A stretch of 48,037 bases of DNA, from assembly GCA_947303335.1 (NCBI GenBank), contig CAMYYB010000014.1, positions 1 through 48,037 of the forward strand, in the 5' to 3' direction. The notes beneath the pieces were generated by a model, which did not search any database, was not told where the DNA came from, and saw only the letters and a list, made by a program, of their open reading frames with translations. Positions 41,346 through 48,037 of the stretch are shown one piece after another. The translations under genes and the position numbers were made by a program. Origin of the DNA: an uncultured Bacteroidales bacterium. Its GTDB lineage: Bacteria > Bacteroidota > Bacteroidia > Bacteroidales > F082. The number at the start of each line of letters is the position of its first letter. Within the stretch, counting starts at the first letter, position 1.

Positions 41346-42427
41346 ACATAGCAGCACTGGTATCGGGTGGCGTCGACAGTTCGGTGATTGTGCCTTTGCT
41401 CAAGGAACAGGGCTACGACCCGCATATCTTCTATATCAAAATCGGCATGGAAGGTAAAGAAGACCTGTCGAGTTGCCCATCGGAAGAGGATATCGAAATC
41501 ACCACTTATATCGCCAGGAAATACGGCTGCAAGTTCGACATCGTAGACTTGCAGCACGAGTATTTCGAAACGGTAGGCAAATACACGATGGAGATGGTGC
41601 GCAAAGGTCTCACTCCCAACCCTGACGTGATGTGCAACCGTTGGATTAAACTGGGTGCCTTTGAAGAGAAAGAGGGGCATAACTTCGACAAGATTGCCAC
41701 TGGGCACTATGCCCGCTCGTGGCAAGATACCGAGGGTCTGTTTTGGCTCGGCACCGCAGCCGACACCTTCAAAGACCAAACCTATTTCCTGGGCCGCATC
41801 ACCTACTCCCAGCTCAGCAAGGTCATTTTCCCCATCGGCGACATCCCCAAGCCCGAAGTACGCCGTTTGGCAGCACAATACAAGCTCCCCAGCGCTGAAC
41901 GTCACGACAGCCAAGGGATTTGCTTCTTAGGCAAAATCAACTACAACGACTACATCCGCGAGTATGTAGGCGAAATGCCCGGCGACATCGTTGAACTCGA
42001 AACCGGCAAAAAACTGGGTCGTCACAAAGGCTTCTGGTTCCACACCATAGGTCAGCGCAAGGGTCTGGGACTCGGCGGCGGTCCCTGGTTTGTGGTGAAG
42101 AAAGACATCCCGAACAACATTATCTATGTGTCGCAAGGCTACGACCCCGTAGCGCAATATACCCGAGTGGTTCCTTTGGGCGACTTGCAGATGATTAACC
42201 CTGGCCTCCATTTCACCGAAGGGCAGCGCGTGCGCTACAAGATACGCCACCAGCCCGAATTCACGCAAGGCACTATCCACCTTACCGAACGAGGTGCCAA
42301 CATCCTCTCCGACGTAGCCATCTCAGGCGTTGCCCCAGGACAGTTCGGAGTCGTCTACCATGAGACGGAACCTTACGTTATCGGTAGCGGTGTGATTGTG
42401 GAAGAAACGGAGTCCCTCACCGCGTAG
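41342..42427 (+). CDS. mnmA: tRNA-specific 2-thiouridylase MnmA
   Basis: A 361-residue enzyme that thiolates U34 of tRNA-Lys, -Glu and -Gln. The PP-loop SGGVDSSV (8-15), the nucleophile C98 in NPDVMCNRWIKLGAF and C194 in DSQGICFLGK are all in place. The C-terminal part has the GQRKGLGLGGG motif and a beta barrel. The start overlaps mreD by 4 bp, an unusual operon partner. The end overlaps the convergent lamin-tail gene by 11 bp. Confidence 0.96.
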   Translation: MNIAALVSGGVDSSVIVPLLKEQGYDPHIFYIKIGMEGKEDLSSCPSEEDIEITTYIARKYGCKFDIVDLQHEYFETVGKYTMEMVRKGLTPNPDVMCNRWIKLGAFEEKEGHNFDKIATGHYARSWQDTEGLFWLGTAADTFKDQTYFLGRITYSQLSKVIFPIGDIPKPEVRRLAAQYKLPSAERHDSQGICFLGKINYNDYIREYVGEMPGDIVELETGKKLGRHKGFWFHTIGQRKGLGLGGGPWFVVKKDIPNNIIYVSQGYDPVAQYTRVVPLGDLQMINPGLHFTEGQRVRYKIRHQPEFTQGTIHLTERGANILSDVAISGVAPGQFGVVYHETEPYVIGSGVIVEETESLTA

Positions 42428-44210
42428 CCACCACAGCGGCATTCTTGAACTGTTTCACCTTGCCTTCCAAACTGAAAACCTCAGTAACAACAACATACAC
42501 CCCAACAGGGACACGGTTGCCGTTGTTGTCCAATCCATTCCAAAGCACACTACCCTCCTGCCCTACCAGTTCGCCTTTCGCCAAATGGCATACCAACTGA
42601 CCCGCCACGTTGAAGACATATATATTAATGGTGTAGCCTGCCTCATCGAAACGATAATGGATAAAGCAAGCATCGTCGAAGCCGTCGCCGTCGGGCGAGA
42701 ACACCTCAGGGCTAATTGAAACCACCTCGTCGGAAGGCTTGTCCATCTGGTTCATCGAGTTCTCGTAACCCGGCGTGCCGAAATGTACCCGCTCAGCAGC
42801 TGAGTGCCAGTTGTCGGCATCCATTGAGGGCAGGTCGAAACTGACACGTTCCAGCGACACGCCCTTGGTCTCTTTGAGCAAAGGATAGTGCATCTCCTCG
42901 CAGTAAGCCATCTGGTCGACGACGGTGCCGTCCTTGCCCATCAGCAAAGCCTTGCCTCCGGCGTTGATATAGCTTGGGAAAGAAGCCATCTGCACGAAAT
43001 TGTCTGTGGGACAATCGTATTGTTGCCCCACAATTTCACTATTGGTGGAAAGCAGCACGTAAGTCCGGGGCATGAGCATCCTGCTTTCGGTGCTTATTTC
43101 TTTCAAGGTAGTGTCGGGCGGATTGGGGAAGCTTTCCTTAATCACGCCGAGCAGCAGTGTGCTGAGGTCAAAGGTCTTGTCACTGTTGTTGTAAAGCTCC
43201 ACATAGTCCACACCGGGAGCAATGGGGTCGAAAAGAATCTCGTTGATGAGGATGTCGCCCTCGGCGACCTCTTCGGGAAGCTGGAAAGTGACGGTCATGT
43301 TGAATGACATTGTGTTGCCCCACTGGTCTTTGAGGCTACTCACCGTCAGTTGATATTCCGTGCCGATGACGAAGTCGCGTTCATATTCAAGGAGGACGAT
43401 GGCCTGATTCTCGCCAAAGCTGACCGACAAAGGGAAACCCATACCATGATCAACAGTATAATGCACAGGCGAAAGGGCTGTAATCTCCTGCAAAGCCTCG
43501 TTGAAAACCAGCCTGAGGCACGAGGAGTTGACAGTTTTGTACGAAATCAGAGAAGGCGGGGTGTGGTCGGCAAGATAAGGCCCGACATACACATCGTCAA
43601 AATACACCCTCTTGGCGTAACTCGCCGTATAAGTAGCGCAGAGTCCAAACCAGCCTGACTTACCCAAGACATCATCCACGCCTACAGCCTCGATAAGGGT
43701 GATGCCCGAGCCGTCGTAGCAGGTCTCCATCACCCAATGACCTTCATGGTCGCAGGTCACCCTGACAAACACGGCAAACGATGAAGCAATAGCCCCTTCC
43801 CTGCCGCGAAAGATGCTTTGCACTCCATCGATGTCCTTACGAAACAATTCGATGGCATCGTTGCCGCCTGCTTCACCAAAGCGGAGAAAATAGCCCTGAG
43901 TGGCAGCACTCAGCTCCGCATCGTCGGCGCAGAGCCATACGTTGGTGAAGTTGTTTCCCGAAGGAGCGAAAGCCTCCTTCAGCCAAAAGCGCCATTCCAT
44001 CGACTCGTATTCCATCACCCGGGTAGCCAGCCAAGCCGTCCCTGCCCCATCGGCGTTGAGTTGCAACTGCCTGTTGCCGTTCACCATAAACTTGTCCACT
44101 GAACCCGTCCACGAGGGGTCGTGCGTGAAGTCGCCGTCAGCAAAGTCGTCGGTGAGTTGGGCAAAAAGTGCAAAAGGAAACAAAAACAGCAGCAGGAGAG
44201 CGTGTCGCAT
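42417..44210 (-). CDS. Secreted lamin-tail domain protein with gliding-type C-terminus
   Basis: A 597-residue exported protein with signal MRHALLLLFLFPFALFAQ. Residues about 20-200 form a LamG-like or concanavalin-like beta domain (WRFWLKEAFAPSGNN, YFDDVYVG). They are followed by an Ig-like domain (PSLISYKTVNSSCLRLVFNE), a lamin-tail domain (about 318-430, DILINEILFDP, DYVELYNNSD) and a C-terminal FSPDGDGFDD...YVFNVAGQLV...NRVPVGVYVV module like FlgD/gliding-type ends that are often secreted by type IX. I chose the ATG at 44210, which starts the signal peptide. A -7 box lies at 44231-44238. Confidence 0.85.
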   Translation of the reverse strand: MRHALLLLFLFPFALFAQLTDDFADGDFTHDPSWTGSVDKFMVNGNRQLQLNADGAGTAWLATRVMEYESMEWRFWLKEAFAPSGNNFTNVWLCADDAELSAATQGYFLRFGEAGGNDAIELFRKDIDGVQSIFRGREGAIASSFAVFVRVTCDHEGHWVMETCYDGSGITLIEAVGVDDVLGKSGWFGLCATYTASYAKRVYFDDVYVGPYLADHTPPSLISYKTVNSSCLRLVFNEALQEITALSPVHYTVDHGMGFPLSVSFGENQAIVLLEYERDFVIGTEYQLTVSSLKDQWGNTMSFNMTVTFQLPEEVAEGDILINEILFDPIAPGVDYVELYNNSDKTFDLSTLLLGVIKESFPNPPDTTLKEISTESRMLMPRTYVLLSTNSEIVGQQYDCPTDNFVQMASFPSYINAGGKALLMGKDGTVVDQMAYCEEMHYPLLKETKGVSLERVSFDLPSMDADNWHSAAERVHFGTPGYENSMNQMDKPSDEVVSISPEVFSPDGDGFDDACFIHYRFDEAGYTINIYVFNVAGQLVCHLAKGELVGQEGSVLWNGLDNNGNRVPVGVYVVVTEVFSLEGKVKQFKNAAVVATR

Positions 44211-44230
44211 AAATGGTGGAATTGACAGCG

Positions 44231-44238
44231 CAAAAGTA
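44231..44238 (-). promoter_or_regulatory. -7 box (TACTTTTG) for lamin-tail gene
   Basis: The minus strand reads TACTTTTG 20 bp before the start codon, with a TTTG about 15 bp upstream. It is divergent from the tyrS promoter. Confidence 0.5.
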
Positions 44239-44279
44239 CAACTATTTTTCAAAGCAGGCACAATACAAAAAATTCTTCT

Positions 44280-44287
44280 TATTTTTG
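44280..44287 (+). promoter_or_regulatory. tyrS -7 box (TATTTTTG)
   Basis: TATTTTTG 26 bp before the tyrS ATG. It faces away from the lamin-tail gene. Confidence 0.55.
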
Positions 44288-44313
44288 CGCCCAAATTATA
44301 ATCATTGCATTCG

Positions 44314-45612
44314 ATGAAGAATTTTGTTGAAGAACTCCGCTGGCGCGGAATGCTGGCACAAATGATGCCAGGAACGGAAGAACTCCTCCAAAAGGAAATG
44401 GTAACGGCTTATTTGGGCACTGACCCCACCGCTGACTCGCTGCATATCGGACATCTCTGCGGCATCATGATGCTCCGTCATCTGCAACGCTGTGGCCACA
44501 AGCCCATCATCCTCGTGGGTGGCGCTACGGGAATGATTGGCGACCCTTCGGGCAAGAGCCAGGAACGCAACCTGCTGAACGAAGAGACCCTAAGACACAA
44601 CCAGGAGTGCATCAAGAAGCAAGTGTCGAAGTTCCTCGACTTTGAGTCGAAGGAACCCAACGCCGCCGAGATGGTGAACAACTACGACTGGATGAAGGAC
44701 TTCACCTTCCTGGACTTCGCCCGCGAGGTGGGCAAACACATCACCGTGAACTACATGATGGCTAAGGACAGCGTGCAGCAACGCCTCAACGGCACCGCCC
44801 GCGACGGCCTCAGCTTCACCGAGTTCACCTATCAGCTGCTGCAAGGCTACGACTTCCTCTGGCTCTACCAGCATAAGAACTGCAAGCTGCAGTTGGGCGG
44901 CAACGACCAATGGGGCAACATCACCACGGGCACAGAGCTGATTCGCCGCACCTTGGGCTTTGAGAACGAAGCCTTCGCCCTCACATGTCCGCTCATCACC
45001 AAAGCTGATGGCAAGAAATTCGGAAAGACTGAGAGCGGTAACATTTGGCTCGACCCCAAACGCACCACGCCTTACAAGTTCTACCAGTTCTGGCTCAACG
45101 TCAGCGACGAGGACGCCGAGAAATACATCAAGATCTTCACCTCGCTAGACAAAGAGACCATCGACGCCCTGATTGAAGAGCACAAGAAAGACCCGGGCAT
45201 GCGTGTGTTGCAAAAGCGTTTGGCTCAGGAAGTCACCGTGTTGGTGCACTCGCAGGAAGCCTTGGATGCCGCCATCGAGGCCTCCAACATCCTCTTCGGC
45301 AAGTCGACCAAGGAAGGCTTGGAGAAGCTCGACGAAGCCACCTTCTTGGACATCTTCGACGGCGTGCCGCAGGAGCACATCGCCCGCACCGACCTCGAAG
45401 CCGGCATCCCGATTGTCGACTTCATGGCCGTCAACACGCAGATCTTCCCCTCGAAGGGCGAGGCCCGCAAGATGACCCAAGCCAACGGCGTGAGCGTCAA
45501 CAAGGAAAAGGTCACTTTGGACAAGGTGATGACCCCTGCCGACCTCATCGACGGCAAGTACATCCTTATGCAGAAGGGCAAGAAGAACTATTACCTCGTT
45601 GTAGTCGAATAA
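44314..45612 (+). CDS. tyrS: Tyrosyl-tRNA synthetase
   Basis: A 432-residue class I synthetase. HIGH is at 44-47 (SLHIGHLCG), followed by the tyrosine-binding YQLLQGYD and [11 protein letters not shown] motifs. The KMSKS-type loop reads KFGKT (235-239, as in many TyrRS). A C-terminal S4 domain ([19 protein letters not shown]) binds the tRNA. I chose the ATG at 44314; a TTG three codons upstream is unlikely. A toxin-antitoxin-like pair starts 2 bp after the stop. Confidence 0.97.
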   Translation: MKNFVEELRWRGMLAQMMPGTEELLQKEMVTAYLGTDPTADSLHIGHLCGIMMLRHLQRCGHKPIILVGGATGMIGDPSGKSQERNLLNEETLRHNQECIKKQVSKFLDFESKEPNAAEMVNNYDWMKDFTFLDFAREVGKHITVNYMMAKDSVQQRLNGTARDGLSFTEFTYQLLQGYDFLWLYQHKNCKLQLGGNDQWGNITTGTELIRRTLGFENEAFALTCPLITKADGKKFGKTESGNIWLDPKRTTPYKFYQFWLNVSDEDAEKYIKIFTSLDKETIDALIEEHKKDPGMRVLQKRLAQEVTVLVHSQEALDAAIEASNILFGKSTKEGLEKLDEATFLDIFDGVPQEHIARTDLEAGIPIVDFMAVNTQIFPSKGEARKMTQANGVSVNKEKVTLDKVMTPADLIDGKYILMQKGKKNYYLVVVE

Positions 45613-45614
45613 TC

Positions 45615-45920
45615 ATGGAAGACAAGGATAAGCTACACGGACTCAGCCCATATTTGTTTTGGGACTTCGATACGACCCAGTTCGACATCGACAAGAATGC
45701 CGCGTGGCTTATCCAGAGGGTGCTGGAGTACGGGCAGATGCGTGATTGGAACATCATCGAAAAGCATTTTGGTGTTGATACAATTGTATCTTATGCCTTG
45801 AATTTCAGAACGCTAAATCCAGTCGCCCGTTCTTTCATAAGTTTTATTTCAGGTGTTAAAAAGGAGGATTTCAGATGCTATCGTATCGCACAATCGAGCC
45901 CCACACTTTGGAACTCCTGA
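45615..45920 (+). CDS. DUF6922-like protein, probable antitoxin of an AbiEii-type pair
   Basis: A 101-residue protein with the LSPYLFWDFDTTQFDIDKNA start and RVLEYGQMRDWNIIEKHFG helix seen in short proteins paired with AbiEii-type nucleotidyltransferases, the DUF6922 pattern as I recall it. The EDFRCY motif comes near the end. It starts 2 bp after tyrS, so it may share the tyrS transcript, and it overlaps the next gene by 46 bp in another frame. The antitoxin role is inference from pairing. Confidence 0.65.
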   Translation: MEDKDKLHGLSPYLFWDFDTTQFDIDKNAAWLIQRVLEYGQMRDWNIIEKHFGVDTIVSYALNFRTLNPVARSFISFISGVKKEDFRCYRIAQSSPTLWNS

Positions 45921-46504
45921 AATACTTGATGGCAGAGCCTTATCTGAAGGATTGCCGTCTCGTGGGTGGGACAGCTTTGGCTTTGCAATACGGACATCGC
46001 TCGTCGGTGGATTTGGACATTTTTGGTGTGATTCCCGACAATGATGCTGCATTGCAGGACATTTTGGAAGGCTTCGGAAAGATTCAAGGCCAAATGACCT
46101 CCAAATACATCAAATCATTCATTGTTGATGGAATCAAGGCGGATTTTGTCAATTATTCACGTTATCCTTGGCTTGATGAGGCGGTTGTTGAGGACGGTTT
46201 GAGATTGGCTTCGCCAAAGGACATTGCCGCCATGAAAACCTACGCCATACAAAACCGAGGTTCGCGAAAGGATTTCATTGACATGTATTTCCTTTTGCAG
46301 CACTTCACTCTTGAGGAAATACTTGGTTTTTATGCTCAAAAGTATCCCAACTATTCCATGTTCAGGACGCGGATGGCCTTGACCTATTTTGAAGATGCGG
46401 AAAACAAGGAATGCCCTCCCATGTTCATTAAGGTAGATTGGAACGACATCAAAGAGTTCATTTCGCAAAAAGTCAGGGAAATTGATTGGGTAAAGTTTGA
46501 GTAG
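45875..46504 (+). CDS. AbiEii/AbiGii-type nucleotidyltransferase (probable toxin)
   Basis: A 209-residue protein of the nucleotidyltransferase fold. The signature LVGGTALALQYGHRSSVDLDIF (residues 29-50) holds GG and the D-x-D metal pair, followed by VDGIKADFVNY and the LASPKDIAAMKTYAIQNRGSRKDFIDMYFLL motif. AbiEii members act as toxins by modifying tRNA or other targets. The overlap with the upstream gene fits coupled translation of a toxin-antitoxin pair. The 46505-46729 stretch after it is AT-rich without a gene. Confidence 0.85.
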   Translation: MLSYRTIEPHTLELLKYLMAEPYLKDCRLVGGTALALQYGHRSSVDLDIFGVIPDNDAALQDILEGFGKIQGQMTSKYIKSFIVDGIKADFVNYSRYPWLDEAVVEDGLRLASPKDIAAMKTYAIQNRGSRKDFIDMYFLLQHFTLEEILGFYAQKYPNYSMFRTRMALTYFEDAENKECPPMFIKVDWNDIKEFISQKVREIDWVKFE

Positions 46505-46729
46505 TTTTGCCGCGTGAAATGAAAGTGGGTGAAGGAATAAAAGCCGAAATGCTGATTTCACCGTGCGAAATAAGGCAAGAATATCGCATTTTGATGCTCT
46601 CTTAATCCAAAAAAACATGGACAAATCAAAAAACCGATTTTTCATAAACATTTGAATGTCAATATATTGAAAATTTCAAAATCGAAATAGATAGGGACAA
46701 AACCATTTTAGGGCTTGACAGATGGCTTT

Positions 46730-46754
46730 TTTGGTGTTTTTTTGAATAATTTTG
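46730..46754 (+). promoter_or_regulatory. Promoter of the secreted HExxH protein gene
   Basis: TTTG (46730-46733) and TAATTTTG (46747-46754), 17 bp from start to start and 28 bp before the ATG. Confidence 0.55.
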
Positions 46755-46782
46755 CGTGCATAACGCAGAAAAACACATTGAA

Positions 46783-48027
46783 ATGAAAGCAACAAGATTT
46801 TTCACCCTGCTTGCGTTCTTGCTGATGGCGGGAGGAGTGACTATGCAGGCACAAGAGTTTCAGCGGAGAGCCTCGATGCGGGATCCTCTGTTTTTGGATA
46901 CCACCTCTGGGGTCTTCCATGAGATTTATGATTTCTGGCAACAATATGAATATGCACAGTTTCTTGACTATGGGAGAATGAGTGACCCTCAATACAAGCC
47001 AACGAGTTACGACTTTTGGGCTGATTTTGAAATAGAAAACTACGGAAATCCCAATTCCATCATCCAGAGTAATTTGTTGCCGTTTTACGCATACGAAGAG
47101 TATTTTATGGGGGTAGCGAAACGCAACGACACCTTGTATGAACTCCAAACTGCGTTTTTTGACGACTTCCCAAGCCCAAATCAGTTGTTGGGCATCTTTA
47201 CCATTCCGCTGATAAGGACAGCCGACGGATTCAAGTTGGTCAATAAACTGACCATCAATAAAAACGATTTCTGCAAGAAACAAATCACATGGATTACCTA
47301 TTATTATCCATCGACTTATGCTTTTGATGAAAAGGCGGCCAACACTGCCGTTTCGAGACTTTCGGCATTCGCTGAAGAATTTGGTGTCGATGGGATGGAA
47401 CCTGTGGAGTATTATTTGTTTGAGAACAAGACGGAGATGTTCCATTACTTTGGGATAGATGGCAGTTGCTATGACTTCTATTCGGCAGAAACGATTGTTC
47501 CATACGGAAACAGCAAGATAGGCAAAAACAAGATTTGCTACACGAAAGGTGGAGAAAGCAAGATTCATGAATTTATTCATTTGATGCTTAAGAGCGTGAC
47601 GAATGGCCAACGGTTTTCTCGGTTTGAGGAAGGGGTATGCTGCTATTTTGGTGAACATGTCTTACAGACCAAAGAGTGGCATTTTGACAAGTTGAAGATG
47701 TTTTTGAATGACAATCCTCAAATCGACCTTTCCGTGGATTTGATAGAGGCTTATGTGGATGCTGATGGGCGATACACGCATGATTCAACCCAAAGTGTCA
47801 TAAAGTACAAGAAGCCTTATAGTGATGTATATTCGAATTATGGCTATGACATCCAGATGGTGATTTGCGAGATGCTTTACAAGAAAGGCGGGATGGATTT
47901 GGTAAAAAGGATGTTGTTTGAAACGAAAAGGAATGAAGATGAGTATGAGATGATTGAGACGCTGCTGGGGGTGAAGCGGGATGAAGTGAATGGAGTTATT
48001 AGGGATTATTTGAGGGAGAAGTATTGA
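46783..48027 (+). CDS. Secreted protein with HExxH zinc-peptidase motif
   Basis: A 414-residue exported protein with signal MKATRFFTLLAFLLMAGG, cleavage near MQAQ. The mature start is rich in aromatic residues and holds no known domain. HEFIH (262-266) and a glutamate 16-17 residues later in RFEEGVCCYF (E282/E283) match the gluzincin-type peptidase pattern HExxH...E, as in peptidase_MA-like proteins where W-x-x-EG follows. So a secreted metallopeptidase is likely. Substrate unknown. I chose the ATG at 46783; a GTG nine codons upstream breaks the signal peptide. It is the last gene in the window and is complete. Confidence 0.75.
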   Translation: MKATRFFTLLAFLLMAGGVTMQAQEFQRRASMRDPLFLDTTSGVFHEIYDFWQQYEYAQFLDYGRMSDPQYKPTSYDFWADFEIENYGNPNSIIQSNLLPFYAYEEYFMGVAKRNDTLYELQTAFFDDFPSPNQLLGIFTIPLIRTADGFKLVNKLTINKNDFCKKQITWITYYYPSTYAFDEKAANTAVSRLSAFAEEFGVDGMEPVEYYLFENKTEMFHYFGIDGSCYDFYSAETIVPYGNSKIGKNKICYTKGGESKIHEFIHLMLKSVTNGQRFSRFEEGVCCYFGEHVLQTKEWHFDKLKMFLNDNPQIDLSVDLIEAYVDADGRYTHDSTQSVIKYKKPYSDVYSNYGYDIQMVICEMLYKKGGMDLVKRMLFETKRNEDEYEMIETLLGVKRDEVNGVIRDYLREKY

Positions 48028-48037
48028 GGGAGAATTT

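Overview
The window looks like a chromosome segment from a member of the order Bacteroidales. The evidence is Bacteroidetes-type promoters (-7 box TAnnTTTG) in front of many genes, many lipoproteins with short lipoboxes, a type IX secretion (T9SS) style C-terminal sorting domain, BACON and fimbrillin-like domains, paired TlpA/DUF4369 lipoproteins, a GH95 fucosidase and the mreBCD order. I cannot name the genus from sequence alone.

Layout. 1-7375: an octamer repeat, a terminator hairpin and one giant secreted leucine-rich-repeat protein on the minus strand. 7376-10268: an accessory patch with a 117-bp nested palindrome, a structured leader followed by an Abi_2 (AbiD/AbiF) gene, and a minus-strand AAA/DUF4143 ATPase preceded by a strict 22-bp repeat array. 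10269-16369: ordinary genes (membrane glycosyltransferase, BACON lipoprotein, RNase R, RNase H1, tRNA-Arg(CCU), exonuclease III). 16456-17479: a three-gene DUF4160 cassette bounded by 96-bp direct repeats that duplicate the xth promoter and first codons. 17530-20971: a hairpin element and an operon of a small repeat protein, a fimbrillin-like/FISUMP-like lipoprotein and a SIR2-like protein. 20972-21707: a gene-free block with 45-bp inverted repeats and 9-bp and 11-bp periodic repeats. 21708-25723: GH95 alpha-L-fucosidase, CPBP protease and a lipoprotein. 25858-28056: two tandem TlpA-like lipoproteins. 28080-29839: a small HTH regulator with a long structured leader and two lipoproteins. 30008-31489: a second AAA/DUF4143 ATPase preceded by a different array, four identical 13-mers spaced exactly 33 bp.

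31492-45612 is mostly core: cysQ, topA, a SprT-like protease, a small lipoprotein, an EnvC-like factor, a DUF4292 lipoprotein, purH, mreBCD-mnmA (overlapping genes), a lamin-tail secreted protein and tyrS. 45615-46504 holds a DUF6922/AbiEii-type pair directly behind tyrS. 46783-48027 encodes a secreted HExxH protein.

Two points stand out most. First, two different DUF4143 ATPases each carry a private, strictly periodic repeat array ending just before their start codon. Second, a small-gene cassette sits at the 5' end of xth and appears to have restored that gene with a duplicated promoter. The window also holds four defence-like or toxin-like loci (Abi_2 with structured RNA, DUF4160 trio, SIR2, AbiEii) among housekeeping genes.
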